Assembly: GCF_008369195.1 (NCBI RefSeq)
Contig: NZ_VOBC01000007.1
Span: 1-64,000 of the forward strand
Direction: 5' to 3'
Origin: Sporosarcina sp. ANT_H38
Lineage (GTDB): Bacteria > Bacillota > Bacilli > Bacillales_A > Planococcaceae
Length of the DNA: 64,000 nucleotides
Below the pieces are notes generated by a model. That model saw nothing but the letters and a program-made list of their open reading frames with translations. It had not been told where the DNA came from and made no database searches. Position numbers and translations under genes: made by a program. This document shows, piece by piece, positions 11,715-22,685 of this stretch; positions within the stretch are counted from its first letter, which is position 1; every line of letters begins with the position of its first letter.

Positions 11715-12944
11715 GTGTCAAAAAATACCATGAAAAACCTGTTCTATAAGTCATTGAGGAGTAAAAAAGTAGTGATTACCGTAGTTTCGCTAACACTATT
11801 TGTTACTGTTATTTCACTTGTTCTCTTGGAGGGAACAAAAAAATCGATCACGTTGAACGTGGACGGTCAAGAACTTAACATTAAGACGCACGCACATACA
11901 GTTGGTAACCTACTTTCCGAACAGGGAATTGAAGTTACCAAACATGACCTAGTAATACCCTCAGTGAATACACCTATCGAAGACGATTTATCGGTCAGGT
12001 GGGAACAGTCGAAACAAGTCGAAATAAAGGTCGATCAGGATATCACATCCACATGGACGACAGATGATAAGGTTGAAGATGTACTGGCCGCAGCTGGTAT
12101 TAAAGTTACCGAATACGACGAAGTAAGCCCGGAGCTTGATGAACAGCTAGGGGAAGACAAAAGCATTACCGTTAAAAAAGCGTTCGAAGTAACGTTGAAT
12201 GACGGAGGAGAAATGAAGAAGGTCCGATCAACTTCGACTACGGTCGCTGACTTTTTAAAGAGAGAGAACATTCATTTGAATGCTGACGATCGCCTGAATA
12301 GAAAGGCAGATGGATTCCTGAAGCCCGGTTCTATAGTGGAAGTCGTACGAGTGGAAAAGGTCACCGATGTAGTGGAAGAACCGGCAAACTTTGCAGTTGA
12401 AACACGCAATGATTCATCTTTGTTGAAGGGACGTAAAAAAATCGTTCAGGCAGGAAAGAAAGGAACAGTTTCACGGAAGTTTGAAATTGTGAAAGAAGAT
12501 GGGAAAGAAGTTTCCCGCAAGCTGCTAGAAGAGAAGTCAATTAAAGAACCGCAAACGAAAATCGTTGCAATCGGTTCGAAAGTTATGGTTGCAAGTGCAT
12601 CAAAAACTATGTCTAATTCGAAAACTGTATCACGTAATGATTCAGCGGCAGAGGGCAAAGAATTTTACGTAACTGCCACTGCCTATACAGCGTATTGTAA
12701 TGGCTGTTCTGGAATTACGCGTACAGGTATCAATTTACGTGCAAACCCCAACTTGAAAGTAATTGCAGTAGACCCGAGTCTTATCCCGCTCGGTTCTAAA
12801 GTGTGGGTTGAAGGATACGGCTACGCAGTTGCAGGAGATACAGGCGGTGCGATCAAAGGCAAGAAGATTGATCTTCACGTTCCGACGGAAAAGGATGCTT
12901 ATAAATTTGGCAGACGCCAAGTGAAGATTAAAATCATCGATTGA
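11715..12944 (+). CDS. yabE: YabE-like cell-wall-binding protein (DUF348-G5-3D)
   Basis: A membrane-anchored, wall-active protein of 409 residues related to resuscitation-promoting factors. One N-terminal helix (about 18-38) acts as anchor or uncleaved signal. Three DUF348 repeats lie at about 43-85, 98-140 and 155-200, then a G5 domain at about 208-285. The C-terminal 3D domain (about 318-409) shows the three conserved aspartates in AVDPSLIPLGSKVWV, GDTGG and KIDLHVP. The GTG start at 11715 has AAGGAGGAG 8 bases upstream. In B. subtilis yabE is controlled by an antisense RNA starting between it and rnmV; this gap holds a strong palindrome. Confidence 0.93.
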   Translation: MSKNTMKNLFYKSLRSKKVVITVVSLTLFVTVISLVLLEGTKKSITLNVDGQELNIKTHAHTVGNLLSEQGIEVTKHDLVIPSVNTPIEDDLSVRWEQSKQVEIKVDQDITSTWTTDDKVEDVLAAAGIKVTEYDEVSPELDEQLGEDKSITVKKAFEVTLNDGGEMKKVRSTSTTVADFLKRENIHLNADDRLNRKADGFLKPGSIVEVVRVEKVTDVVEEPANFAVETRNDSSLLKGRKKIVQAGKKGTVSRKFEIVKEDGKEVSRKLLEEKSIKEPQTKIVAIGSKVMVASASKTMSNSKTVSRNDSAAEGKEFYVTATAYTAYCNGCSGITRTGINLRANPNLKVIAVDPSLIPLGSKVWVEGYGYAVAGDTGGAIKGKKIDLHVPTEKDAYKFGRRQVKIKIID

Positions 12945-12982
12945 CACATACATCCGTAGAACTGTAATTGGTTCTGCGGATT

Positions 12983-13026
12983 ATTGCGTTATAGCTTGCT
13001 TCTGCTAAAGCAAGCTATAACGCAAT
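12983..13026. repeat. perfect 19-bp inverted repeat between yabE and rnmV
   Basis: Arms 12983-13001 and 13008-13026 are exact complements around a 6-base loop. There is no T-run on either side, so a simple terminator is unlikely. A smaller inverted repeat (about 12953-12981) lies just upstream. The rest of the gap to 13202 has short local inverted repeats (GGAGGGAG/CTCCCTCC-type, CAATTACG/CGTAATTG) but no gene. Confidence 0.75.
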
Positions 13027-13202
13027 AAGGAGGGAGGCAGCTCAATCCCTCCCCGTTGTATACCTACATCGCGTGGGCATGCAAGCGCAATTCGAAATTT
13101 GGACGCAATTACGCTGAGGCGTAATTGATCACCTACCTTTCTGTACATCCGCTTGCGGGCAGAGTAGAATTAGGGGAATAACGCAACGGAATGAGGATTT
13201 TT

Positions 13203-14643
<1,441 letters not shown>

Positions 14644-14701
14644 AAATCGTTAAATTAGAACACTTTTTCTTAGAAAAACACCAATTTTAGTAATAAAAAG
14701 A

Positions 14702-14771
14702 TTGACAAAGTAGACAAGCAATTGTTAAAATGAAGATTTTAATTGACAGAACTTTTTAAAAGTGTTATGCT
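14702..14771 (+). promoter_or_regulatory. tandem sigma-A promoters before veg
   Basis: TTGACA at 14743-14748 and TATGCT at 14766-14771 are separated by 17 bases. A second candidate upstream has TTGACA at 14702-14707 and TAAAAT at 14726-14731, 18 bases apart. veg is one of the strongest promoters known in B. subtilis, consistent with these near-consensus boxes. Confidence 0.75.
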
Positions 14772-14795
14772 TATACTTAGTGAGGTGTAAGCGAC

Positions 14796-15062
14796 GTGCC
14801 AAAAACATTAGCGGACATTAAGAAGTCATTGGATTCACATCTGGGCAAACGTTTGCATTTAAAAGCGAACGGCGGTCGGAAGAAGACGATTGAGAGAGCT
14901 GGAGTATTGCGAGAAACTTATCGTGCAGTATTTGTAGTTGAACTTGACCAAGATGAAAATGCGTTTGAAAGAGTATCTTACAGCTACGCAGATATTTTAA
15001 CCGAAGCGGTTGAAATAACAATTCTCGACGGTGTAGATCCTACTGTATTTATTGTCAAATGA
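14796..15062 (+). CDS. veg: Veg protein (biofilm-associated, DUF1021)
   Basis: A small 88-residue SH3-like protein, highly conserved in Bacillales. In B. subtilis Veg stimulates biofilm matrix genes by opposing SinR. The whole length matches the family, including [25 protein letters not shown] and [13 protein letters not shown]. It starts at a GTG (14796) with GTGAGGTG about 9 bases upstream. It has its own promoters and terminator, so it is monocistronic. Confidence 0.96.
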   Translation: MPKTLADIKKSLDSHLGKRLHLKANGGRKKTIERAGVLRETYRAVFVVELDQDENAFERVSYSYADILTEAVEITILDGVDPTVFIVK

Positions 15063-15096
15063 TTACACCATTTATGATTTAATTCATTTCTTTAAT

Positions 15097-15150
15097 ACAC
15101 CTATGCAAGCATTCTGAAAATGAATGTCTTGTGCTGGGTGTTTTTTTTAT
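15097..15150 (+). terminator. terminator after veg
   Basis: A long imperfect stem (ACACC...GGTGT with inner GCATTC/GAATG) is followed by eight T. Confidence 0.75.
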
Positions 15151-15159
15151 TTTTTAGTT

Positions 15160-15166
15160 CATACTA
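15160..15166 (+). promoter_or_regulatory. possible sigma-G/F -10 box before sspF
   Basis: CATACTA matches the -10 element of forespore promoters and lies 30 bases before the sspF start. No good -35 match is seen at the right distance, so this is tentative. Confidence 0.4.
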
Positions 15167-15195
15167 TGTTCGTCAGCCAAAAGGAGGAAAACCGA

Positions 15196-15381
15196 ATGGC
15201 GAGAAAACGTGGCATAATGTCTGAGAGCTTGAAGGAAGAAATTGCGAAAGAGCTTGGATTTTATGATGTTGTGGAGCGAGAAGGTTGGGGCGGCATTAAA
15301 TCACGCGACGCGGGTAATATGGTGAAGCGGGCAATTGAGATGGCCGAAGAAGGAGTAGCACAAAAGAAAACGCAGCTATGA
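15196..15381 (+). CDS. sspF: small acid-soluble spore protein SspF
   Basis: A 61-residue DNA-binding protein of the alpha/beta SASP type, expected in the forespore. It carries the conserved [18 protein letters not shown] and [19 protein letters not shown] segments. The ATG at 15196 follows AAGGAGG by 8 bases; a longer in-frame extension from 15124 runs through the veg terminator and is rejected. Position between veg and ispE matches B. subtilis and shows that the organism makes endospores. Confidence 0.95.
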   Translation: MARKRGIMSESLKEEIAKELGFYDVVEREGWGGIKSRDAGNMVKRAIEMAEEGVAQKKTQL

Positions 15382-15416
15382 ATTTACCCTATATCCAACT
15401 AAAAGGCTGACAAAAG

Positions 15417-15464
15417 AAGAGCTGAATGCGGAGTCGTCAAGACATCCGGGTCCAGCTCTTTTTA
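15417..15464 (+). terminator. terminator after sspF
   Basis: AGAGCTG and CAGCTCT arms enclose a loop of about 30 bases, followed by TTTTTAATTT. Confidence 0.6.
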
Positions 15465-15650
15465 ATTTCAGATACCAGGCAATTATATAATGCTCATTTT
15501 TTGTGTGTAAATGATCGGTAGAGTGGTGTTTTTGGTCGGAAATTGAGACTTTCTGAAATCAATTACCTCATTATCATCATTTCACGACGCAAATATTTCA
15601 CCCTATGTTAAAATAGGGGGACACAGATAAGCTGGAATGGAGGGAGCCGG

Positions 15651-16517
15651 ATGCTTTATGAAAAGGCACCAGCAAAAATCAATTTAACACTCGATGTACT
15701 ACATAAGCGCAAGGATGGTTTTCATGAAGTTGAAATGATTATGACTACGGTCGATTTAGCGGACAGAATCTGGCTTCGCCCGACAGATAATGGAAAAATA
15801 AAAATCAAAGCGTCAGAACGGCATGTACCCAATGATCGGAAGAACTTGGCTTATCAAGCAGCTGAACTATTACAAGTCGAATGCGGTATTACAAGTGGAG
15901 TTGAGATTACGCTTGAAAAAAGTATCCCCGTAGCTGCGGGACTCGCAGGCGGAAGTTCTGATGCTGCTGCTACACTGCGGGGCTTGAACAGGCTATGGGA
16001 TTTGAAATTAAGTGTCAAAGAACTTGCGAAACTTGGAGCGCGGATTGGCTCGGATGTTTCATTTTGTGTGCACGGCGGAACAGCACTTGCGACAGGGCGC
16101 GGGGAAATAATTGAAATCCTACCCGCTCCACCAAATTGTTGGGTCATTCTCGCTAAACCGGCCATTTCGGTTTCAACAGGAGATATATACGGTAATCTGG
16201 ATTTATCTACGATTAATCATATTGATACGGCTCGGATGGTCGAAGCATTAAGAGCGGGAGATTACGATGGTATGTGCAAATCAGTCGGGAACGTTCTAGA
16301 AACTGTTACGATGAACCTCCATCCACAAGTCGTCGTTCTGAAAGAGCAGATGAAAAAGTTTGGTGCAGATGCCGTATTGATGAGTGGTAGCGGTCCGACG
16401 GTTTTTGGTCTCGTTAAACATGAATCCAGAGTGCCGCGAATTTATAACGGGCTGAAAGGGTTCTGTCCTGAAGTATATGCGGTCAGAATGGTAGGCGGGC
16501 ATACATTTCTTGATTAA
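15651..16517 (+). CDS. ispE: 4-diphosphocytidyl-2-C-methyl-D-erythritol kinase
   Basis: GHMP-family kinase (288 residues) of the MEP isoprenoid pathway. The N-terminal [16 protein letters not shown] (about 4-19) is the family start. The ATP-binding [21 protein letters not shown] (about 94-114) and the C-terminal [11 protein letters not shown] (about 244-254) are intact. The ATG follows GGAGGGAG. The leader (15482-15650) has no further gene. Confidence 0.96.
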   Translation: MLYEKAPAKINLTLDVLHKRKDGFHEVEMIMTTVDLADRIWLRPTDNGKIKIKASERHVPNDRKNLAYQAAELLQVECGITSGVEITLEKSIPVAAGLAGGSSDAAATLRGLNRLWDLKLSVKELAKLGARIGSDVSFCVHGGTALATGRGEIIEILPAPPNCWVILAKPAISVSTGDIYGNLDLSTINHIDTARMVEALRAGDYDGMCKSVGNVLETVTMNLHPQVVVLKEQMKKFGADAVLMSGSGPTVFGLVKHESRVPRIYNGLKGFCPEVYAVRMVGGHTFLD

Positions 16518-16572
16518 ACACGTACAATTGTGGTAATGTACATTAAAATATTCGGGTTTGGGAGATGGTACC

Positions 16573-17400
16573 ATGAAGTGGAAAAGGAGCGAGCGGCTGG
16601 TTGATATGACTTGTCAATTGTTGGAATCTCCACATGAACTCATTCCACTAACCTTCTTTTCCGAACGTTACCAAGCGGCAAAGTCCTCGATTAGCGAAGA
16701 TTTGACGATTGTAAAAGAAACGTTTGAGGAAAAAGGTACAGGGAAATTGGTGACGGTTTCCGGAGCAGCGGGGGGAGTGAAGTTCATCCCTAAGATGGCA
16801 GAAACTGATGTTCGTGAAGTAATGTCTCTTCTGATGGAGGAACTTGGTCATTCCGATAGGCTGCTACCAGGTGGTTATTTGTTCATGACGGATCTTCTCG
16901 GCAATTCTCGCATTATGGATCGCGTAGGTAAAGTATTTGCTTCTGCGTACGCAGCGACTGACATTGATGTGATTATGACTGTAGCGACGAAGGGAATTCC
17001 GATTGCACATTCAATTGCTCGTCATTTGAATGTCCCTGTGGTTGTCGTTCGCCGTGATAGCAAGGTGACCGAAGGACCGACAGTTAGCATCAACTACGTA
17101 TCCGGATCAACCAGGCGTATTCAAACAATGGTATTATCTAAGAGGAGCATGCAAAGCGGACTCAAAGTCCTCATTACAGATGATTTCATGAAGGCAGGCG
17201 GTACAATGCTTGGGATGAAAAGTCTTCTGGAAGAGTTCGGCTGTGAACTGGCAGGTATAGCCGTTTTAGTAGAATCCGATCATGCTGAAGAGGTTCTGGT
17301 CGATAACTACCTATCTCTCGTTAAGCTCCGTGCAGTAAATGAGAAGAACCGTACCATCGAGTTAGAAGAAGGAAACTATTTTGCGGAAGGTGGAAAATGA
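16573..17400 (+). CDS. purR: purine operon repressor PurR
   Basis: A repressor of purine genes in Bacillales that is released by PRPP; 275 residues. An N-terminal winged-helix domain (about 1-74, with [15 protein letters not shown] as recognition segment) is joined to a PRTase-fold domain. Its PRPP loop is [13 protein letters not shown] (about 199-211). The ATG at 16573 gives [11 protein letters not shown], matching the family start, with GGGAGA upstream; a TTG at 16558 is less likely. ridA starts one base after its stop. prs, which makes PRPP, is about 2.4 kb downstream. Confidence 0.96.
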   Translation: MKWKRSERLVDMTCQLLESPHELIPLTFFSERYQAAKSSISEDLTIVKETFEEKGTGKLVTVSGAAGGVKFIPKMAETDVREVMSLLMEELGHSDRLLPGGYLFMTDLLGNSRIMDRVGKVFASAYAATDIDVIMTVATKGIPIAHSIARHLNVPVVVVRRDSKVTEGPTVSINYVSGSTRRIQTMVLSKRSMQSGLKVLITDDFMKAGGTMLGMKSLLEEFGCELAGIAVLVESDHAEEVLVDNYLSLVKLRAVNEKNRTIELEEGNYFAEGGK

Positions 17401-17401
17401 T

Positions 17402-17779
17402 ATGAATTATGTAGCGACAAAAAATGCACCACAGGCAATTGGACCTTATGCACAAGCGGTTAGTGTGAATGGAATGGTATATACATCGGGACAAATTCCA
17501 TTGACACCGGAAGGCTTGCTTGTTGAGGGGACTATTGAAGATCAGACGCACCAAGTATTCCTTAACCTAAAGGAAGTGCTGAAAGAAGCGGGTTCATCTT
17601 TGGATAAAGTCGTCAAAGCAACTGTTTTCATAAAAGATATGAATGAATTTGGTGCTGTAAACGACATTTATGCACAACACTTCGGAAAGCATACACCAGC
17701 ACGTTCAACTGTTGAAGTTGCTAGATTGCCGAAAGACGTAAAAATTGAAATAGAAGTTATTGCCCTAGTAGGCGAATAA
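17402..17779 (+). CDS. ridA: 2-iminobutanoate/2-iminopropanoate deaminase RidA (YabJ)
   Basis: A trimeric enamine/imine deaminase (125 residues) that removes reactive products of threonine and serine dehydration. It has the YjgF/RidA signature [23 protein letters not shown] at the C-terminus, including the key arginine. GQIPLTPEG and the N-terminal [12 protein letters not shown] are also intact. The ATG at 17402 lies 8 bases after AAGGTGG, which is inside the end of purR, so the two are coupled. Confidence 0.96.
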   Translation: MNYVATKNAPQAIGPYAQAVSVNGMVYTSGQIPLTPEGLLVEGTIEDQTHQVFLNLKEVLKEAGSSLDKVVKATVFIKDMNEFGAVNDIYAQHFGKHTPARSTVEVARLPKDVKIEIEVIALVGE

Positions 17780-17785
17780 TAGATA

Positions 17786-17818
17786 CCCGCTCAGATACCA
17801 TCTGGAGCGGGTTTTTTA
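17786..17818 (+). terminator. terminator after ridA
   Basis: ACCCGCTC and GAGCGGGT arms with a loop holding a second short stem, then TTTTTT. Confidence 0.9.
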
Positions 17819-17857
17819 TTCATCATTTTACAATTTTTAAATAATTTAGTTTATAAA

Positions 17858-17886
17858 GAAGGAAAACGTTTACTTTTGTGGAATAT
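17858..17886 (+). promoter_or_regulatory. sigma-H promoter of spoVG
   Basis: GAAGGAAAA (17858-17866) and GTGGAATAT (17878-17886) match the sigma-H consensus RNAGGAWWW and RNNGAATWW with an 11-base spacer. spoVG is the classical sigma-H target in B. subtilis, where AbrB also represses it. Confidence 0.85.
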
Positions 17887-17925
17887 AGTCGTCATGGGCT
17901 GTAAAGACAAAAGGAGTGGTAAGTG

Positions 17926-18210
17926 ATGGAAGTAACAGATGTGAGGTTGCGGAAGGTAGAAACTGACGGAAGAATGAGGGCGATTGCCTCGATTACGATT
18001 GACGAGGAATTTGTCGTTCATGATATTCGGGTCATCGATGGAAATGAGGGCTTGTTCGTAGCAATGCCAAGCAAACGAACGCCAGATGGGGAATTCCGCG
18101 ATGTGGCACATCCTATTAATACGAGTGCTCGCACAAAAATCCAAGATGCAGTACTGGCGGCATATCATCTTTCTGCAGACGAAGTAGTATTTGAAGGCGC
18201 TGGCGCGTGA
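17926..18210 (+). CDS. spoVG: septation/RNA-binding regulator SpoVG
   Basis: A 94-residue nucleic-acid-binding regulator of sporulation and septation. [20 protein letters not shown] and [20 protein letters not shown] are near-identical to the family. The ATG at 17926 follows AAAGGAGTGG by 8 bases and gives the canonical start; a GTG at 17923 would add one residue. It has its own sigma-H promoter and terminator. Confidence 0.97.
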   Translation: MEVTDVRLRKVETDGRMRAIASITIDEEFVVHDIRVIDGNEGLFVAMPSKRTPDGEFRDVAHPINTSARTKIQDAVLAAYHLSADEVVFEGAGA

Positions 18211-18253
18211 GAGGGTTCCTTTGTTTCCGTGTATATGCTTTGTAAATTAATGT

Positions 18254-18285
18254 AGCTGCCTGGGTTTATAAAGGCAGTTTTTTCT
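18254..18285 (+). terminator. terminator after spoVG
   Basis: CTGCCT and AGGCAG arms followed by TTTTTTCTT. The following 180 bases up to glmU hold no gene and no clear promoter consensus. Confidence 0.75.
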
Positions 18286-18468
18286 TATGAGTACACATTT
18301 GGGGTACGCTATGAAACTAACTGGAAAAAGATAACTATTAATAATAAAAGATTGTATTCAACTTGTCAAGAGGTACGAGGTTGAAAAATAGACCGTTTTC
18401 AGCTATAGTGAATAGTGAAAACATTATAGAGGGATTAGCCTTCATCCCTCATTCATGGGGGCCATAAA

Positions 18469-19839
18469 ATGACAAATACATATGCCGTTGTCCTGGCTGC
18501 AGGACAAGGTACACGGATGAAGTCCGATTTATATAAAGTACTGCATCCCGTCTGTGGTAAACCGATGGTCGAACATGTAATTGATCATATACGCGGTCTT
18601 GGTATAGATCGGATTGTTACGATCGTCGGGCATGGTGCAGAAATGGTGGAAGAAACGCTAGGAGAGAAAAGTGAATACGCGCTGCAGGAAGAGCAATTAG
18701 GCACTGCACACGCAGTTCAACAGGCCGAGAGACTTATGGGTGACTTGGATGGTACGACCATTGTTGTCTGCGGCGACACGCCGCTTATCCGCTCCGAAAC
18801 CATGGAAGCACTAATTGCACATCATAAAGAAACAGGCGCGAAAGCAACAATTTTGACGGCTTATGCGGATGATCCAACAGGATACGGGCGCATTATCCGT
18901 GGAGAAAATGGACGAGTTCTTCGAAATGTTGAACAGAAAGATGCAAATAACGAAGAACAAAAAGTTAAGGAAATCAATACAGGGACCTACTGTTTTGATA
19001 ACCGAATACTTTTCGAAACGTTGAAAAAAGTGAAGAATAATAATGCTCAAGGTGAATACTATTTACCGGATGTTGTCGGTATTTTGCAATCTGAAAGTGC
19101 ACTCGTTTCAGCATATGTAACGGGGGACTTCAGTGAGACACTCGGTATCAATGACCGCGTAGTCTTGGCAGAAGCAGAGCGCGTCATGCGTAGTCGTATT
19201 GCTGAGAAGCATATGCGTAACGGCGTAACAATCATCAACCCTGAAAATACGTATATAAGCGCTACTGCCGAAGTAGGTCGTGATACGGTTCTTCAACCGG
19301 GTACGATGATTGAAGGGCATTCTGTTATCGGCAGTAAATGTGTAATTGGACCGAATAGTCAGATTGTTAACAGTGTAATCGGTGATCGTACTACAGTGCA
19401 TTCATCTGTTGTTTTATCTAGCAGAATTGGTTCAGCTACAGCAATAGGGCCGTTTGCGCATATCCGTCCGGATTCTGATCTTGGAGACAGTGTGAAAGTT
19501 GGTAACTTTGTTGAAGTGAAAAAAGCGACGCTCGGTGAAGGCAGCAAAGTGTCACATTTGAGCTATATCGGTGACGCAAAAATCGGTTCGCATGTAAATG
19601 TGGGTTGCGGTACAATTACCGTCAATTACGACGGCAAAAATAAACACCTCACAACGATTGAAGACGATGCATTTATCGGTTGTAATTCCAATTTAGTCGC
19701 TCCAGTTACTATTGGGAAAGGCGCATATGTAGCAGCCGGATCAACAATTACTAAAAATGTACCAGAAAGTTCACTTGCAATTGCACGCGCGCGCCAGGAG
19801 AATAAAGAAGGATATGCAAACAAACTAAATCGCAATTAA
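18469..19839 (+). CDS. glmU: bifunctional UDP-GlcNAc pyrophosphorylase / GlcN-1-P acetyltransferase
   Basis: Makes UDP-GlcNAc for peptidoglycan and teichoic acids; 456 residues. The N-terminal uridyltransferase domain starts with [19 protein letters not shown] (about 8-26). The C-terminal half is a left-handed beta helix of hexapeptide repeats (about 255-440) carrying acetyl-CoA binding. [20 protein letters not shown] is the conserved acetyltransferase segment. The ATG is preceded by a weak GGGGGCC ribosome site. prs follows after 14 bases. Confidence 0.97.
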   Translation: MTNTYAVVLAAGQGTRMKSDLYKVLHPVCGKPMVEHVIDHIRGLGIDRIVTIVGHGAEMVEETLGEKSEYALQEEQLGTAHAVQQAERLMGDLDGTTIVVCGDTPLIRSETMEALIAHHKETGAKATILTAYADDPTGYGRIIRGENGRVLRNVEQKDANNEEQKVKEINTGTYCFDNRILFETLKKVKNNNAQGEYYLPDVVGILQSESALVSAYVTGDFSETLGINDRVVLAEAERVMRSRIAEKHMRNGVTIINPENTYISATAEVGRDTVLQPGTMIEGHSVIGSKCVIGPNSQIVNSVIGDRTTVHSSVVLSSRIGSATAIGPFAHIRPDSDLGDSVKVGNFVEVKKATLGEGSKVSHLSYIGDAKIGSHVNVGCGTITVNYDGKNKHLTTIEDDAFIGCNSNLVAPVTIGKGAYVAAGSTITKNVPESSLAIARARQENKEGYANKLNRN

Positions 19840-19853
19840 ACAGGGGGAACATG

Positions 19854-20813
19854 ATGGCTAATCACTATCCTAACGATAAACTAAAGATATTTTCTTTGAA
19901 TTCGAACCAAACACTTGCGGTGCAAGTAGCGGAAAAAATCGGACGCCCACTCGGCAAATGCTCTGTCAAACAATTTAGTGACGGGGAAGTCCAAATCAAT
20001 ATCGAAGAAAGTATCCGTGGCTGCGATGTATTCGTCATCCAGTCGACATCGTACCCTGTCAACGAAAATTTGATGGAACTTCTTATTATGATTGACGCTT
20101 TGAAACGTGCTTCAGCACGCACAATCAATGTCGTTATGCCTTATTACGGTTATGCGCGCCAGGATCGTAAAGCACGTTCACGTGAACCGATTACAGCAAA
20201 ACTTGTTGCAAATTTACTTGAAACAGCGGGAGCGCACAGGGTCATTGCAATTGATCTTCATGCACCACAAATCCAAGGTTTCTTCGATATTCCAATAGAT
20301 CATCTTGTTGCTGAGCCAATCCTTACAGAATACTTTAAAGGAAAAGGCTTGAATATTGATGAACTTGTCATCGTATCACCGGATCACGGAGGTGTGACGC
20401 GTGCGCGTAAAATGGCGGACCGCATGAAAGCCCCTATTGCGATTATCGACAAACGTCGTCCTCGTCCAAATGTTGCCGAAGTTATGAATATCGTTGGCAA
20501 TGTTGAAGGGAAAACAGCTATCCTAATTGATGATATTATCGATACAGCAGGAACAATTACGATTGCGGCGAGCGCTTTAATCGAAAGTGGAGCAAAAGAA
20601 GTGTATGCTTGTTGTACACACCCTGTGTTGTCGGGTCCAGCAATTGAACGAATTGATAATTCGCAAATAAAAGAATTGGTCATTACAAATTCAATTGAAC
20701 TTCCGGCAACGAAACAGTCTCCGAAAATCAAGCAGCTTTCTATTGCTTCGTTGCTTGCGGAAGCAATTATTCGTGTGTTTGAAGAGAAGTCCGTCAGTAC
20801 ATTGTTTGAATAA
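19854..20813 (+). CDS. prs: ribose-phosphate pyrophosphokinase
   Basis: Makes PRPP from ribose-5-phosphate and ATP; 319 residues. The flexible loop [18 protein letters not shown] and the PRPP loop [14 protein letters not shown] are intact, with the PRPP synthetase signature ([16 protein letters not shown]) between. The second of two adjacent ATGs (19854) is preferred because AGGGGGA ends 5 bases before it; 19851 is only 2 bases away. It is probably co-transcribed with glmU. Confidence 0.97.
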   Translation: MANHYPNDKLKIFSLNSNQTLAVQVAEKIGRPLGKCSVKQFSDGEVQINIEESIRGCDVFVIQSTSYPVNENLMELLIMIDALKRASARTINVVMPYYGYARQDRKARSREPITAKLVANLLETAGAHRVIAIDLHAPQIQGFFDIPIDHLVAEPILTEYFKGKGLNIDELVIVSPDHGGVTRARKMADRMKAPIAIIDKRRPRPNVAEVMNIVGNVEGKTAILIDDIIDTAGTITIAASALIESGAKEVYACCTHPVLSGPAIERIDNSQIKELVITNSIELPATKQSPKIKQLSIASLLAEAIIRVFEEKSVSTLFE

Positions 20814-20897
20814 ATTTAATTTAGATGTTTCATGTCGCTTGTCATTGGGTATTTATTAATTAACACAACTTTTTTTAAAGAAGGGTGATTAAATAAA

Positions 20898-21530
20898 ATG
20901 AGTACAACTATTCAATCAGAAGCGAGAGTACCATCAAAACAATCAGTACTAACTGAATTACGTAAAGAGGGCTTGGTTCCAGCAGTCGTCTACGGTTACA
21001 AAACAGAAACTACATCGATTTCAGTAAAAGAGCGTGAGCTACTGAAAACATTACAAATAACAGGCCGTAATGGTGTTATTAAACTGAATGTTGACGGGAA
21101 GGACATTAACGTTGTTCTCAACGACTATCAGTCTGACGCATTAAAAGGTGAGATTCAACATGCTGACTTCCTTGCTATCAATATGACAGAAGAACTTGAA
21201 GTAGATGTACTTGTACATCTTGTAGGTGAATCTATTGGATTGAAAGAAGGCGGCGTTCTTCAACAGCCAAACCGTGAAGTAACTATCAAAGTGAAACCTT
21301 CGGATATTCCGGATACATTTGATATCGACATTTCAAAACTTCAAATTGGTGAAGCGATTACAGTAGCTGAGATTCGTGCGAAATCGAAATATGAAATTTT
21401 AAACGAAGATGATCATGCACTTGTTCTAATTTCATCACCGCGTTCAACAGCAGAGATGGAAGAGCTTGAAAGTGTAGCTTCTGAATCGGTAGAGCCTGAA
21501 GTAATTGGCGACAAGAAGGAAGCGGAGTAA
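20898..21530 (+). CDS. ctc: 50S ribosomal protein L25 / general stress protein Ctc
   Basis: A 5S rRNA-binding ribosomal protein of the long L25 (TL5/Ctc) type; 210 residues. The N-terminal L25 domain (about 1-92) includes GLVPAVVYGYK. The C-terminal Ctc domain (about 100-185) is followed by an acidic tail. In B. subtilis it is induced by sigma-B; no clear sigma-B box was recognised here. The ATG follows AAGGGTGA. Confidence 0.95.
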   Translation: MSTTIQSEARVPSKQSVLTELRKEGLVPAVVYGYKTETTSISVKERELLKTLQITGRNGVIKLNVDGKDINVVLNDYQSDALKGEIQHADFLAINMTEELEVDVLVHLVGESIGLKEGGVLQQPNREVTIKVKPSDIPDTFDIDISKLQIGEAITVAEIRAKSKYEILNEDDHALVLISSPRSTAEMEELESVASESVEPEVIGDKKEAE

Positions 21531-21540
21531 TACAAAAATG

Positions 21541-21570
21541 AGCGCACGGACTTCCGTGCGCTTCTTTTCT
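21541..21570 (+). terminator. terminator after ctc
   Basis: GCGCACGGA pairs with TCCGTGCGC around a tiny loop, followed by TTCTTTTCT. A second inverted repeat (AGTGTTTAG/CTAAACACT, 21611-21631) lies in the gap before pth. Confidence 0.85.
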
Positions 21571-21760
21571 GTTTAAAAGGTAAGTGGTTATAAATTTTAT
21601 GACACAGAATAGTGTTTAGGCGCTAAACACTGGGCTTCGAGGACATAGTTAGACAAGTCACTCGCTATAGACTGCCTTGCTTACTCTCTTTAAGCCTGTG
21701 GTATCTGTAACGGTGTCTATACTTTCTTAATTATCTAGTGTGAAAAGGAAGATAAAATCG

Positions 21761-22324
21761 ATGAAAATGATAATAGGGCTCGGAAATCCGGGTAAACAAT
21801 ATGAAAACACACGTCATAATGTGGGTTTTCATGTTATTGACGAGCTTAGCGCTCGTATGCCAATCACTGCAGTGCAATCGAAATTTAGTGGCATGTATAC
21901 GGTTATCCATCGCCCGGAAGGAAAAGTAATGCTTGTAAAGCCACTCACATATATGAACCTATCTGGCGAGTGTGTCCGGCCGTTGATGGATTACTTCAAT
22001 ATCGAAGTGGAAGATATCGTTGTTCTGTATGATGATCTAGATATTGCTCCTGGAACAATTCGACTGCGTCAAAAAGGCAGTGCAGGAGGCCATAACGGTA
22101 TGAAATCACTCATTGCACATCTTGGAACGGACCAGTTTAATCGAATCCGTATCGGTGTTGGCCGTCCTATCGGTGGTATGAAGGTGGCTGATTATGTTTT
22201 GGCACCTTTCGGTAAAGATGAAAAACCATTAATTGAAGACATGGTGAAAAAAAGTGCATCCGCATGTGAAGCTTGGCTGGGCAAACCATTTAATGATGTC
22301 ATGAACAACTTTAATGGTGTATAA
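21761..22324 (+). CDS. pth: peptidyl-tRNA hydrolase
   Basis: Recycles tRNA from dropped-off peptidyl-tRNA; 187 residues. [20 protein letters not shown] holds the catalytic histidine. The substrate-binding [19 protein letters not shown] and [11 protein letters not shown] are intact. The ATG at 21761 follows AAGGAAGAT; the upstream GTG at 21740 lacks conserved residues. B. subtilis calls it spoVC. Confidence 0.97.
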   Translation: MKMIIGLGNPGKQYENTRHNVGFHVIDELSARMPITAVQSKFSGMYTVIHRPEGKVMLVKPLTYMNLSGECVRPLMDYFNIEVEDIVVLYDDLDIAPGTIRLRQKGSAGGHNGMKSLIAHLGTDQFNRIRIGVGRPIGGMKVADYVLAPFGKDEKPLIEDMVKKSASACEAWLGKPFNDVMNNFNGV

Positions 22325-22377
22325 GGAATAATAAAGCCGTCTTTCGCCTATACTTTGAGAAAAGGGGCGGAAACTAA

Positions 22378-22608
22378 ATGGCGATCCGTTATACTTGTCG
22401 GCATTGTGAGACTGAAATTGGCACACTTCCGTTCGAATCTGCGAAGGAGACCGTCCTTCTGCTGCACCAGATGAACGAAGCGGAAGCTGAGCATTTTCTT
22501 GCGTATGAAAAAGACGGTGCGTTGACGGTGCGATGCATATGCGAACAGTGTGAGCAATCGCTTCAACGATTCCCGGATTACTATGCACTTAACAAATGGC
22601 TTCAATAA
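22378..22608 (+). CDS. fin: anti-sigma-F factor Fin (YabK)
   Basis: A 76-residue zinc-binding protein that in B. subtilis inhibits sigma-F and helps the switch to sigma-G in the forespore. Two CxxC pairs, CRHCETEIG (about 7) and CEQCEQ (about 58), mark the family. The central segment MNEAEAEHFLAYEKDG matches Fin proteins. The ATG follows AAAAGGGGCGG. Its place between pth and mfd is diagnostic. Confidence 0.93.
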   Translation: MAIRYTCRHCETEIGTLPFESAKETVLLLHQMNEAEAEHFLAYEKDGALTVRCICEQCEQSLQRFPDYYALNKWLQ

Positions 22609-22685
22609 GATGTACGCTTTGGCGCATGATGTGTCCAAAGCTTTTTCTGTTTTCCCATATACCATGAAAGAAAGGATGTGCAGTA

